This document shows, piece by piece, positions 48,394 to 63,726 of a DNA stretch of 64,000 nucleotides (position 1 is the stretch's first letter; each line of letters begins with the position of its first letter). The DNA comes from Caldimonas mangrovi. GTDB taxonomy: Bacteria; Pseudomonadota; Gammaproteobacteria; Burkholderiales; Burkholderiaceae_C. The notes below the pieces were generated by a model. It searched no databases. It saw nothing but the letters and a program-made list of their open reading frames with translations, and had not been told where the DNA came from. The stretch is taken from the NCBI RefSeq assembly GCF_023721835.1, contig NZ_JAMKFE010000004.1:310001-374000 (forward strand), read 5' to 3'. The translations under genes and the position numbers were made by a program.

Positions 48394-48492
48394 GCGCGCC
48401 CCTGTTACCGGGTGAAAAGGCATGCGCCGGGCCTGCGCACGGACCCGGCTTGGCGCTACGCTGCGAGCGTCGTGACCGCCCGATCTTCCCGC

Positions 48493-50418
48493 ATGCCGAC
48501 CGACAGCGAACTCGAACGCAGCGCCCGCCGGCGCACGATGCATTCCATCCTGCTCGACAAGGAGCTGCGCTGCGAGCTGCAACGGCGCGCCGCCGACAAC
48601 GAGCTCGGCAGCCAATGGGACGTCGACACCCGCACGCTCGCATCGCTGCTCGACCAGCCGCCCGAGGGCGACCTGTTCGACAGCCGGCCGCTGTCCGAAG
48701 CCATCGTGCGGGCGCAAGCACGGCCGGTGCTGCTGGTCGAGAACCACCGCGTCACCTTGCCGTCGTCCCATGTGCTGTCCAGACGCATCGCGAAACACGC
48801 GCCGACCTTCGAGCCGGCGCTGCGCTCCGTCGGGCGCGTCGAGCTGGTGGGCCACCCGGAGCTCGACTGGGTGGGCACCGGCTGGATGATCGAAGAGAAC
48901 GTGGTGGTGACCAACCGGCACGTGGCCGACGAATTCGCGCGACGCGACGCCACCGGCCTGGCCTATGTCTTCATCCGCAACCAGGCGGGCGCCGAGGTGC
49001 TGCCGCGCATCGACTTCCACGAGGAGTACCGCTCGGTCGTCGCGGCAGAGTTCCGCATCGACCGGGTGCTGTACGTCGCGCCCCACGGCGAAGGCGCGCC
49101 GGACGTCGCCCTTCTGAGCGTGGTGCCGGGTGAAGCGGGTGCGGCGCTGCCGGCACCGATTCAACCGGTCACTTCGGTCGTGAAGGCGCTGCGCAAGGGC
49201 CGCTTCGTCGCGGTGGTCGGCTACCCGGCGCGCGACAGCCGCAGCGACTCGCGCCTGATGGACCGCATCTTCGGCGACATCTACGACGTCAAGCGCTTTG
49301 CGCCAGGCGAAGTCATGACGGCGCAACGCGACAACTGGTTCTTCGAGCACGATGCGACCACGCTCGGCGGCAACTCCGGCAGCGTGATCCTCGACCTGGA
49401 AACCGGTCGCGCGCTCGGCCTGCACTACGCCGGCGCGCACCGCAAGGCCAACTATGCGGTGCGCGTCGACACGGTGCTGGAGATGTTGCACATGGCCCGC
49501 GGCCGCACGCTGGTGCCCGGTGCGCAGCCCCGGCTTTCGCTGCAGGAAAAACAGCGGCCGCGCAAAAGCTACACCGCCACCGGCTACGACGAGCGCTTTC
49601 TCGGCGTGCGCGTGCCACTGCCGAAGACGGCAAAGGACGACGACCTGCTCGTCGTCAGCGACGCGAAGGATACGACGCGGCTCGACTACACCCATTTCAG
49701 CGTGCGCATGAGCTCCTCGCGCCGGCTGCCGGCCGTGACCGCCGTCAACATCGATGGCAGCTCGCGGCGGAAGATCTCGCGCAAGGGGCAGGTGTGGTTC
49801 TTCGACGCGCGCATCCCGCGCGAGCGGCAGGTGGGCGGCGAGTTCTACGGCCCCACCGGCTTCGACCGCGGGCACATGGTGCGGCGCGAAGACCCGGTGT
49901 GGGGCAGCCCCGAGGAAGCCGCGCGTGCCAACGAAGACACCTTCCACTACACCAACGCGGCACCGCAGCACCCGGGCCTGAACCAGCGCGAATGGCTGGA
50001 ACTGGAAGACTACGTGCTTGACAACGCCGATGCGCAGGACCTGAAGGTCAGCGTCTTCACCGGCCCGGTGTTCGCGCCGGCCGATCCGGTGGTGCGCGGC
50101 GTGCAGGTGCCCATGCGCTTCTGGAAGGTCGCGGTGCTGGTCGAGGCCGACACGCAGCAACTCGCCTGCGCCGCCTACCTGTTGTCGCAGGAGACCATGG
50201 TGGCCGAAGCCTTCCATTATGGCCGCTTCAAGACCTTCCAGGTGCCTCTGGTGCAGGTGGAAAAGCTGGCCGGCCTGCACTTCGGCAAGGCACTGCGCGA
50301 CGCCGACCGCTATGCCGACCGCATCGGCCCCGAGCGCGTGCCGCGCTGGCTGCCCGGCATCGAGATCCGTCGCCCCGAAGACGTGCGCTTCCCGCGCCGC
50401 AAACGCCGATCGTCATGA
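48493..50418 (+). CDS. Trypsin-like protease fused to a NUC1-type DNA/RNA endonuclease
   Basis: The protein has 641 residues from the ATG at 48493 (a GTG at 48412 would add 27). Residues about 100-340 form a trypsin-like protease with triad His143 (NRHVAD), Asp204 (PDVALL) and Ser295 (LGGNSGS). Residues about 390-620 form an EndA/NUC1-type nuclease with catalytic His461 in FDRGHMVRRED and the block FHYTNAAPQHPGLNQ. No signal peptide is visible. The stop overlaps the KwaA-like start by ATGA (50415-50418). It is probably a nuclease effector that the protease gates or processes (inference). Confidence 0.88.
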   Translation: MPTDSELERSARRRTMHSILLDKELRCELQRRAADNELGSQWDVDTRTLASLLDQPPEGDLFDSRPLSEAIVRAQARPVLLVENHRVTLPSSHVLSRRIAKHAPTFEPALRSVGRVELVGHPELDWVGTGWMIEENVVVTNRHVADEFARRDATGLAYVFIRNQAGAEVLPRIDFHEEYRSVVAAEFRIDRVLYVAPHGEGAPDVALLSVVPGEAGAALPAPIQPVTSVVKALRKGRFVAVVGYPARDSRSDSRLMDRIFGDIYDVKRFAPGEVMTAQRDNWFFEHDATTLGGNSGSVILDLETGRALGLHYAGAHRKANYAVRVDTVLEMLHMARGRTLVPGAQPRLSLQEKQRPRKSYTATGYDERFLGVRVPLPKTAKDDDLLVVSDAKDTTRLDYTHFSVRMSSSRRLPAVTAVNIDGSSRRKISRKGQVWFFDARIPRERQVGGEFYGPTGFDRGHMVRREDPVWGSPEEAARANEDTFHYTNAAPQHPGLNQREWLELEDYVLDNADAQDLKVSVFTGPVFAPADPVVRGVQVPMRFWKVAVLVEADTQQLACAAYLLSQETMVAEAFHYGRFKTFQVPLVQVEKLAGLHFGKALRDADRYADRIGPERVPRWLPGIEIRRPEDVRFPRRKRRSS

Positions 50419-50959
50419 AACTGCGCCTGTGGCCTTCGCTGCTGATCTTCGCGAGTTCGTACTTCCCGCTCGCGGTGATCGTCATCGTCAAGGACCTCGA
50501 CGCCCACACCGGCTTCCCGCAACACCCGGTGTTCGCAGGGGCCATCGCCGTCAGCGCCATCGTGTGCCTGCTTGCGCTCGCGCTGGTGGTGCGCACCATC
50601 CCCGACGGCCTGCCGGTGCTTGTCACCAAGGTCAGCAACAAGTCGGGCGAGCTGTTCGCCTACACCGTGCCCTACATGATCTCGTTCTACAACTTCAACC
50701 TCGGCGACTGGCGCACGCTGCTGTGCCTGGGCCTGTTCCTCGCCATGATGTTCTCGCTGGCCTACCGCACGCGCAGCATCCTGGTGAACCCCATCCTCGG
50801 GCTGGTCGGCTACGGGTTGTACGACAGCAGCTTCAAGGAAGGTACGCACGAGCGGCAGGGGCTGCTGCTGTCGCGCGACGAGTTCCGCCCGGGCGACCGC
50901 TGCCACGTCACGCGGCTGTCGAACTTCCTGTACTTCGTGACCCGGGTGGAGCGCGAGCC

Positions 50960-50963
<4 letters not shown>
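50415..50963 (+). CDS. kwaA: KwaA-like membrane protein (Kiwa defence)
   Basis: The protein has 182 residues with about four helices: WPSLLIFASSYFPLAVIVIV, AGAIAVSAIVCLLALALV, LCLGLFLAMMFSLAY and a segment around YTVPYMISFY. The block VTKVSNKSGELFAYTVPYMISF and LVNPILGLVGYGLYD (cited in part) resembles remembered KwaA sequences. KwaA is the membrane sensor of the two-gene Kiwa anti-phage system. It is joined by ATGA overlaps to the protease-nuclease before it and KwaB after it. The assignment rests on family pattern plus the KwaB neighbour. Confidence 0.8.
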
Positions 50964-52187
<1,224 letters not shown>

Positions 52188-52414
52188 CCGGCCTCACGGC
52201 TGTTACGGCTGCTTGCGAGCGGCCGGCCCCATCGAACGCGCGTGCCGCATGGAGCGGGCGCGCGTTTGCAGTTTCTGCAGCAGTTCCTTACTAAAACCGT
52301 GTGACAGGCGTCGCATGATCTGTCGCGGGTGGGGACCCAGGCAAACCGGAAATGCCGCGTGTCCCATGGATGTCGCCTCGAACTCACGGAGAAAAGACAG
52401 GGGGGGCACAAGCC

Positions 52415-56383
<3,969 letters not shown>

Positions 56384-56597
56384 CAGACTGTGGCCCCTGA
56401 GATGGGGGAGCGTGGGCCGGTTTTGGCCGGACCCACGACTACACTTCGCGGCACGTCAGGCGCACTCAAAAAAGCGCGGCCACCCAAGAAGATTCCTCAG
56501 GGGGAGTTCCTGTGCATCGTCAGCTCCACGCGAGCGCCCATTCGACACGGGCGCGGGTCATCGTGTCATCTGCCTGCCGGGGCGCAAGGGCCGGCCG

Positions 56598-59429
56598 ATG
56601 AACGACCGTCTGTCGCTCACCTCCACCGTGCAGGCACTGCTGTCGGGCTACACCCAGCACGACCGGCTGCTGCGCCTGAGCACGCCGCTGGGCCCCGAAG
56701 TGCTGCTGGCCGAGCGCGTCCAAATCGACGAATCCATCAGCCCCACGGGAGGTGAGGGCGACGACGGCTGCGGCTTCCAGCTGCAGCTCACCGCGCTGAG
56801 CGCCGACGCCCACATCGAACTCAAGCAGCTCATCGGCCAGCCCGTGCTGCTGGAACTGCTGACCCAGGCCAGCCGCAGCCAGCTGCGCCCCTTCCATGGC
56901 CACGTCACCGAGGCCGCACAGCTGGGCGCCGACGGCGGCCTGGCGCGCTACCGCCTGACCGTGCGCCCCTGGCTGGCCTTCCTCGGCTGGCGCACCGACA
57001 GCCGCGTGTTCCAGGACCACAGCGTCATCGAGATCGTCGAGCACGTGTTCACCGCCTACCAGGCACAAGGCCGGCTCGCCCCCGCCTGGCGCTGGGACCT
57101 CGCTGACCCGGCAGCCTACCCACGCCGCTCGCTGTGCATCCAATATCAGGAAAGCGATCTCGCCTTCGTGCAGCGGCTGCTGCGCGAAGAAGGCCTGTTC
57201 TGCTGGTTCGAGCACGAAGGCGATGCCGGCAGCGACAGCTTCGGCCGCCACACCCTCGTCATTGCCGATCACAACGGTGCCTTCACCCCCAACGCCCAGG
57301 CGCGCGTGCGCTACACCCAGCCCGGCGCGACGCTGAAGGAAGACAGCCTGCGCCACTGGAGCGCACGCCGCAGCGTGCAGACGGCCGCCATCGCCGTCGC
57401 CAGCTGGGACTACCGCAGCGTCGGCCTGCGCCCGGCCACCGCTCAGGGCTTGCTGCCCGGCACACTGCCTGCCGACGCCACCTGCACCGACGTGCCCGGC
57501 GTGTATGCCTACGAAGACTCGGCCCAGGGCGAGCGCCTGGCACGCTGCCAGCAGGAAGCCCTCGACGCCGCCGCCCAGCTCTATACCGGCAGCGGCACCG
57601 TGCGCAGCCTCAGCCCCGGCACCACCGTCACCCTGCTCGACCACCCCCATCACAGCGGGCGCGAGCAAGACCGCTTCGTGCTGCTCAAGCTGCGCCACCG
57701 TGCCCGCAACAACCTCAGCGCCGACCACCGCGCCCACATTGCTGCGCTGTTCGGTCGAACCGACTTCGACGGCAACGCCCCCGGGCCCGCCAATGACAGC
57801 GACGAGCCGCTGTACGACGTGCAACTGACCGCCGTGCAAGCCGACGTGCCCGTGCGCGCCCCGGCACTCGACAACGTCCTGGCGAGCGAGGTGGGCCCCG
57901 CTGCCGTCATGCGCCACCCTCGGCCCACCGTGCGCGGCACCCAGACCGCCGTTGTCGTCGGCCTGCAAGCACCCGTGCACACCGACCGCGACCACCGCAT
58001 CAAGGTGCAGTTCCACTGGCAGCGCGGCGGCAACGCCAGCCACCGCCTGGCCCACCCGCAGGGCGACAACGCCCCGGCCAGCGACGCCAGCGGCACCTGG
58101 GTGCGCGTGGCCACCTCGGTGGCCGGCGCCAACTGGGGCAGCCACTTCGTGCCCCGTGTGGGCCAGGAAGTGCTGATCGCCTTCCTCGACGGCGACATCG
58201 ACCGCCCGGTGTGCGTGGGCAGCCTGTACAACGGCATCGGGCAAGACAACAGCCAGGGCAACCAGGTCGCCGGCGGCGCCGCCGGCGCCACCGGCAACGC
58301 CCCCGCGTGGTTCCCCGGCAGCCGGGCCGCCGGCCAACACCAGGGCCACCAGCACGCTGCCGTGATGGCCGGCTTCAAAACCCAGGAGCTGCACGCCAGC
58401 GCGCACGGCGCCGGCGGCTACAACCAGCTCGTCTTCGACGACAGCCCGCAGCAAGGCCGCATCCAGCTCGCCACCACCACCCAGCACAGCCAGCTCAACC
58501 TCGGGCACGCCATCCACCAGCAGGACAACCAGCGCCTGCACCACCGCGGCCACGGTGCCGAACTCACCACCCTGGCCCAGGGCGCCATCCGCGCCGGCAG
58601 CGGCCTGCTGCTCAGCGCCCATGCCCGCGCGGGCGGCTCCACCGGCAGCAGCCACCAGCTCGACAGCCGAGAGGCCGAGCAACAGCTGCAGCAGGCCGCC
58701 GAGCTGACCACCACGCTGATCGACACCGCCCACAAGCACAAAGCCAAACTCGAGGCCGAGCCGGCACCGAAGGAGCTGCCGGTGCCCCAGGCCCAGCAGG
58801 CCTTGAAAGCCAGTCTGGAAGCCACCGACCAGCGCGGCCACGCCGGCAGCAGCGGCGACGAACGCGCCATCGACGGCGGCGCCGGCACCGTGAAGGCCTG
58901 GAGTCGCCCCGACATCGTCGCCAGCGCACCGGCCGGCATCGGGGTCTTCACGCCCGCTCACGCCATCTGGTACGCAGGCAAGACCTTGAGCCTCGTCGCC
59001 GGCCACGACCTCACCGTCAACGCGCAGCGCGACCGCAGCCTGGTGGTCGCCCAGGGCATCGTGTGGTTCACCTACGGCAAGGCCGCCAACGCCAACAAAC
59101 CCAACCAGGAAACCGGCATCAAGCTGCATGCAGGCACCGGCAGCGTGGCCGTGCAGGCGCAAGACGGGTCGCTCAAGCTCACCGCCGACCAGGCCATCGA
59201 CGCGAGCAGCACGCACGACAGCATCCAGATGGGCGCGCCCCAGCACGTGCTGCTGACGGCCGGTGGCTCGGCGTTGAAGATCGAAGGCGGCAACATCACG
59301 CTGACCACGCCGGGGGCGGCGTTGTTCAAGGCGAGCATGAAGGAGCTGACCGGGCCGAAGAGCGCAAACAGCAGCGCCGATCTGCCTGAGCCCGGAGCTC
59401 TTGCGGAATGTGAATGGTCTCAGAGTTGA
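56598..59429 (+). CDS. vgrG: Type VI secretion spike protein VgrG
   Basis: The protein has 943 residues from MNDRLSLTSTVQAL. The N-terminal gp27-like part includes RLLRLSTPLGPEVLLAERVQIDE, and the gp5-like OB region has VGRP-type residues HRIKVQFHWQRGG and GASHFVPRVGQEVLIAFLDGDIDRP (cited as VGQEVLIAFLDGDIDRP). A DUF2345 C-terminal extension of about 330 residues carries the cargo. It forms the T6SS spike, and its partners follow. No structural T6SS genes (tss) are in the window. The 213 bases before it hold no gene I can support. Confidence 0.95.
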   Translation: MNDRLSLTSTVQALLSGYTQHDRLLRLSTPLGPEVLLAERVQIDESISPTGGEGDDGCGFQLQLTALSADAHIELKQLIGQPVLLELLTQASRSQLRPFHGHVTEAAQLGADGGLARYRLTVRPWLAFLGWRTDSRVFQDHSVIEIVEHVFTAYQAQGRLAPAWRWDLADPAAYPRRSLCIQYQESDLAFVQRLLREEGLFCWFEHEGDAGSDSFGRHTLVIADHNGAFTPNAQARVRYTQPGATLKEDSLRHWSARRSVQTAAIAVASWDYRSVGLRPATAQGLLPGTLPADATCTDVPGVYAYEDSAQGERLARCQQEALDAAAQLYTGSGTVRSLSPGTTVTLLDHPHHSGREQDRFVLLKLRHRARNNLSADHRAHIAALFGRTDFDGNAPGPANDSDEPLYDVQLTAVQADVPVRAPALDNVLASEVGPAAVMRHPRPTVRGTQTAVVVGLQAPVHTDRDHRIKVQFHWQRGGNASHRLAHPQGDNAPASDASGTWVRVATSVAGANWGSHFVPRVGQEVLIAFLDGDIDRPVCVGSLYNGIGQDNSQGNQVAGGAAGATGNAPAWFPGSRAAGQHQGHQHAAVMAGFKTQELHASAHGAGGYNQLVFDDSPQQGRIQLATTTQHSQLNLGHAIHQQDNQRLHHRGHGAELTTLAQGAIRAGSGLLLSAHARAGGSTGSSHQLDSREAEQQLQQAAELTTTLIDTAHKHKAKLEAEPAPKELPVPQAQQALKASLEATDQRGHAGSSGDERAIDGGAGTVKAWSRPDIVASAPAGIGVFTPAHAIWYAGKTLSLVAGHDLTVNAQRDRSLVVAQGIVWFTYGKAANANKPNQETGIKLHAGTGSVAVQAQDGSLKLTADQAIDASSTHDSIQMGAPQHVLLTAGGSALKIEGGNITLTTPGAALFKASMKELTGPKSANSSADLPEPGALAECEWSQS

Positions 59430-59438
59430 AAGGTGCGA

Positions 59439-60380
59439 ATGCAGGACTTCTCCTTGAAGGAGGCGCTGTTCGCAGCCTTCTACCAGTACCGCGAAGTAGA
59501 GCCGGACAGCCACATCTACGTCTTGCTGGACCTGAATCACCCCGTGGCGGTCCATCATCCCCTTCATCTTGACCGATTACTTCAGCGGGAAGCTGCCCGC
59601 TCCATCGAGATAGTTCGGCGGCCCGACTTGGCCCACGAAGCCGAACTGTGTCCTAGACTGGTTCAGCTCTATCGCGCCGGCGAACACGGCTATGTCGACG
59701 AAGAACTCGTGAGCCTTACCTTAGAGTGCGCATTTCAGCGATGTCAAAGCCTTAACGGAGCTTACGTGGCAGCGTGGATCGTCAGCCCTGAAGAGCCACA
59801 ACAGTTGAGCAAGCGACTGGCATCGGTAAATGTGACCTTCGACGTCAGAATGGGCAAGCAGCGTCACATGCCCTTGTTCGAGCCGTACCGAACGGCGCTA
59901 GTCGTCGCAAGGTTTGCACCCGATTCTCTGAAGGCTTGGATGGGCTCTTCGACCCATTGGCTTTATGCGGATATTGCTGGGCAGTTGCAAGTGATCGATG
60001 CTCCGCGCGCGGAAACACCGTGGATACCTCTGCGGCTGAGTCGGGAGCATTTCGCGGCCATGGAGAGAATTCACCAAGCGCGCTTTGCGCTCAAAGCTTT
60101 AGCTAACTCGGACGCGGTACCGCGTAAGCAGCCTGAATTGAGTATCGACAACGCGGTCCGGCAAGCACATGAGTGGGGACTCAGCCATACCGAGGATGTA
60201 GTGCTCTTTGTGCTCAATGACTTCACCGTTGGCCCGGCATGGTCCTCGCATCCTGCGTCGATGGATGCGATTCAACACGCCGCCCGTGGCGAAGGTCGCT
60301 TGTCCGATGCGATGGAGGCATTGCCGGATCACTCGCTGGAGAGCATTGCTGAGCATGCGCAACGGCGCGCGCCCTTGTGA
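59439..60380 (+). CDS. DUF4123 T6SS adaptor/chaperone-like protein
   Basis: The protein has 313 residues from the ATG at 59439 with GAAAGG upstream. The central region PLFEPYRTALVVARF and FEPYR type blocks fit DUF4123 adaptors, which load effectors on VgrG. It lies 9 bases after vgrG and overlaps the toxin start (GTGA, 60377-60380), the standard order for VgrG-adaptor-effector sets. Its codon use is less GC biased than vgrG. Confidence 0.82.
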   Translation: MQDFSLKEALFAAFYQYREVEPDSHIYVLLDLNHPVAVHHPLHLDRLLQREAARSIEIVRRPDLAHEAELCPRLVQLYRAGEHGYVDEELVSLTLECAFQRCQSLNGAYVAAWIVSPEEPQQLSKRLASVNVTFDVRMGKQRHMPLFEPYRTALVVARFAPDSLKAWMGSSTHWLYADIAGQLQVIDAPRAETPWIPLRLSREHFAAMERIHQARFALKALANSDAVPRKQPELSIDNAVRQAHEWGLSHTEDVVLFVLNDFTVGPAWSSHPASMDAIQHAARGEGRLSDAMEALPDHSLESIAEHAQRRAPL

Positions 60381-63300
60381 CTGCGCATCTTGCATCGCCA
60401 GCCCATGCCATTTCACCTATAGATGCGGCCCCAGACATGCCGACCTTGACACAGCCCCAACAACCCGCCCGAAGACACAGCGCTCAAACTCTACGCGCGA
60501 ACAATCAGCAGGCGAAGATTTGCGCCCTGGGCTCCAATGGCAGATGTTCATTCTGCCAACGAGAGGGCCTTCCCATCTTGCTGTTGCGCTATGCAGTCGT
60601 GCCCACGATGCTGCACCGGCATGGTCCGGAGCTTCGCAGTCTGAAGTTCAAGTTCGACCCTGACAACAAGCTGCGTAGGCACGAACTCAAGCGCCACGAC
60701 TACACCTTGCGCACGTTGCGGGCTGGCTTTGTGCATGTCTATTTGGGGCAATCCGGGAAGTGGCAGGTCTACGCGGTTACTAGTGACGGCTTGCTACGTT
60801 TGCTCGCGGATCCCGATAATCCTGACCAAAAGACAGACCGTGAAATGAGCGTAGTCTGCAAGCGGCAGTCGCACAACCTGCCGTCCGGTTTCATAACCGT
60901 GCCGCCTGAACATGCCCAAGGCACCATCTGGGCCGCGTTCAGCCACAACGTATGGAGCCGCGAGGTCAGAAGGGCGCGTGAGTCAGCCCCTGAGCAGCGC
61001 ATGCAAGCGATCAATTGTGCCGCGCTCACTTCCTTACCTGGCAACTACTCCCACAGCCTCGATCTTGCTGATACAGACACGCTGTCCAAGATGGTCGAGG
61101 AATATGCGCGCGATGCCGATGATCTAATGCGCCGACGCTGGCACACAAGGTACCTGTCACGCGGTCCGAATCAAGAAGCGAGCAAAATCTCCGGCTCACT
61201 CCCGAGCGTCCATGGATTTTATGGTCGTCCGAGTCAACTGGAGCCTCTGCAGGAACTGGCGAACCGTTGGGTCGCGCGTGAGGATTGGCCGGGTCGCAGC
61301 AAACGTGTTGCAGCATTTGCCTTGTACGACCCGGTGGGGATCGTGCAGGAGATCAACCACACGCGGCATCTGTTGGCGGAGTGGCACCAAGAATACATTG
61401 GTCAGCTGGATGTGGCCCGGCCTGTGCTGATCTCACAAGCAATCATGGGCCTCAAGGCCATCTACGAGCAATCTGCACTGCTAGATGTTGCACGAGAGCA
61501 GGGAGTAAAAGGCGACATCGCGAAGTTGCTCAAAGAGGAATCGTCCGGCGCATCAAAATTGCGCGAGGCAGCTCGTCTTGAGGCGGGGAATAGATGGGCA
61601 CGCTTGGAGAACCGATACGACGAGACAGGCCGCCACTTGTTCATGGTGGACCACACCCGGACATCGGAACTATTCCAAAGCAACCTCAAGGACTGCGACG
61701 AAGATTACGCCAAGTGGGCGGGAGACCCAGAATGGGTAAGCTGGTTCGACGACTTCAGTGCGACCGCTGACGATTGGATCAGGGCCATCGAGATGGGCGC
61801 TGCTGCACTCAGTGGTGGGCCGATGCAGGCCGACAGCTACGAAGTGTGGAAACGATGGCTCGTGCATGAGAAACCATGGGACAGCACCAATCCGGTCTAT
61901 CGTGCGTACTTTGGGGGACGTAAGGACATCGTCAAAGAACTCTTGCCTGACAAGGTGCCAGAGGACTTTCCGTCCCCTACCGAGGTCACGAGCGGGAAGG
62001 TGGAGTCCGCGGCTCGAGCAGACAAGTTGTATGGGTTGATCAAGGATCTATCGGGTACGGACGAAGCTGCCAAGGCTGTGAGGGCACTTGCAAGTAGCAC
62101 TGCTCTGACGGCGGGGCTGGCGCACATTCAGACCGCGATGCAGGCTGCAGGCGCCGCACTCGCGCACGAGCTAGACCGCCTTCGGAGCGCCACATTGTTG
62201 AGGGCGCAGCAGGCGGGGTTGCACCTCTACCGAAACGTGCAGGGCGTATTCATTACGATCAACACGACCCTTGGCGAATACATGAGGGCGATGAGGGAGG
62301 CTGGTGTCAGCGCCGCGCAAGCGAGCCGTGCGGCTTTGGAGAAATTGGCGCAGCAGCCATTATCTGCCGTCACTCCGGACGGGAAACAGGTTCGAGCGCT
62401 AGTTCTGGCCGGGATGTTGAACTTGAGCGATCCCCGCGTCAGGGACCTAGCGATCAAGGTCACGCTGTGGGTGGCAGACGCTGGCCGCTCGCTCCTCAAT
62501 CACCTCAACAGTGTCATCGGCGGCGAAATCAACCGCGTGTTGAAGGGCGCCGATGTGGCAATGGCCGGCGGCCGAGCGGCTCAATCGTTGGTGCGGGTGG
62601 CAGGAATCACCCTGTCTAACGAGGCAGCTGCTGCGGCGCAGAAAGCACTGCAAGGCATGCAGTTGACCGCGGCGCAGGCCAACAATCTGACGCGTAAACT
62701 CCTGGGCTCAGCAGTGCGACTCGGTGGCAGCAAGGATCTTCTGCTCGCCGCCGGATCGCTCTACTTCCAGATGTGGGCGTATCAAGACGCGTACAACCAA
62801 GTGCAGCAGAAGCTCGGCAAAGATCGGGCAGAAGCATTGATGTCACTGACGTCGGCCGGACTGGGTGTCATCGCCGCGACCGCAGAGATTGTAGGCGCTG
62901 GTTTCAAAGCGCTTGCGAAAGAAGCTGTCGGGAAACTTTTCATAAAGGTAGGTGGCGGGCTCGCTGCTGTATCTACTGCAGTGGATTCGGTGCAAGCGTT
63001 TCATGCGATGCGGCAGGCCGCGGCTAAAGGGGATAGGGACGCCGCGCGTCTCTACTTTGTAGGCTCAGGAGTACTTGCGGGCGCTTCCATCATGGGAGGC
63101 TATGCCGTTGCTATTGGCGCAGCGTCACTGCTCGGCCCACTCGGTATCGCGATACTCTTGGCCGTTGTCGGAGTCGGCCTTGTTATTGCAGCGACTCACG
63201 CAACCGACAGCCCTGCGGAAATTTGGCTGGATCGCTGTTTCTGGGGGAAAGGGCAGCGAACGGAAGGGAAATGGAGCAGTCGAGAGTTCGCAACTGAGCT

Positions 63301-63724
63301 TGCAGAAATGAATTGTCTTGTTCTTGGTTTGAAGGCTGAAATCAGCTTCAATGATGATTGGAATGAACTCTTAAAGAAGCAAGATACTGTAAATATGGAG
63401 ATCATGCTGCCGCAGTATGATAAGCAAGGCAGTGCGCTCAGTTTGTTGGTTACCGCCATTGATTCGAATAATAATGGCTATCTGCTGTATCGTGAAAATA
63501 TAAACACGCCCGTTCCGGAAAATTTGCCGGCCAAGGTGCTAGATGGCTCGTTGCTATGGCAAAGAAGTACCTCTAAAGATTCGATAGAACATGGCGTGCG
63601 AGTCATGAAAATGCAGTTTCTGGCAGGTGCGCACTATAAGCGCGTGGCACTTCAACTAAAATACTGGCCGGACGCAACGGACGAAAGTGCACTTCTTGAG
63701 GTCAAACAATTGGAGACGGACTGA
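60377..63724 (+). CDS. VasX-like T6SS pore-forming toxin
   Basis: The protein has 1115 residues from a GTG that overlaps the adaptor stop; an ATG at 60437 is an alternative. The N-terminus has CSFCQREGLPILLLRYAV (Cys57, Cys60), the VasX N-terminal motif. Hydrophobic helices near 830-860 and 880-935 (VLAGASIMGGYAVAIGAASLLG in part) suit membrane insertion. VasX toxins are T6SS-delivered pore formers. The gene is A+T richer towards its 3' end, a sign of horizontal origin. The family name is from motif memory; the mode of action is inferred. Confidence 0.83.
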   Translation: MTAHLASPAHAISPIDAAPDMPTLTQPQQPARRHSAQTLRANNQQAKICALGSNGRCSFCQREGLPILLLRYAVVPTMLHRHGPELRSLKFKFDPDNKLRRHELKRHDYTLRTLRAGFVHVYLGQSGKWQVYAVTSDGLLRLLADPDNPDQKTDREMSVVCKRQSHNLPSGFITVPPEHAQGTIWAAFSHNVWSREVRRARESAPEQRMQAINCAALTSLPGNYSHSLDLADTDTLSKMVEEYARDADDLMRRRWHTRYLSRGPNQEASKISGSLPSVHGFYGRPSQLEPLQELANRWVAREDWPGRSKRVAAFALYDPVGIVQEINHTRHLLAEWHQEYIGQLDVARPVLISQAIMGLKAIYEQSALLDVAREQGVKGDIAKLLKEESSGASKLREAARLEAGNRWARLENRYDETGRHLFMVDHTRTSELFQSNLKDCDEDYAKWAGDPEWVSWFDDFSATADDWIRAIEMGAAALSGGPMQADSYEVWKRWLVHEKPWDSTNPVYRAYFGGRKDIVKELLPDKVPEDFPSPTEVTSGKVESAARADKLYGLIKDLSGTDEAAKAVRALASSTALTAGLAHIQTAMQAAGAALAHELDRLRSATLLRAQQAGLHLYRNVQGVFITINTTLGEYMRAMREAGVSAAQASRAALEKLAQQPLSAVTPDGKQVRALVLAGMLNLSDPRVRDLAIKVTLWVADAGRSLLNHLNSVIGGEINRVLKGADVAMAGGRAAQSLVRVAGITLSNEAAAAAQKALQGMQLTAAQANNLTRKLLGSAVRLGGSKDLLLAAGSLYFQMWAYQDAYNQVQQKLGKDRAEALMSLTSAGLGVIAATAEIVGAGFKALAKEAVGKLFIKVGGGLAAVSTAVDSVQAFHAMRQAAAKGDRDAARLYFVGSGVLAGASIMGGYAVAIGAASLLGPLGIAILLAVVGVGLVIAATHATDSPAEIWLDRCFWGKGQRTEGKWSSREFATELAEMNCLVLGLKAEISFNDDWNELLKKQDTVNMEIMLPQYDKQGSALSLLVTAIDSNNNGYLLYRENINTPVPENLPAKVLDGSLLWQRSTSKDSIEHGVRVMKMQFLAGAHYKRVALQLKYWPDATDESALLEVKQLETD

Positions 63725-63726
63725 AA

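Noticed and set aside
48412-48492. GTG start for the protease-nuclease fusion
   Set aside because: The extra 27 residues are basic and unlike the domain, and no ribosome site supports the GTG; kept only as an alternative.
56520-59567. 1015-codon minus-strand frame opposite vgrG
   Set aside because: Gly/Ala/Val-rich shadow translation with no domain; vgrG is clear.
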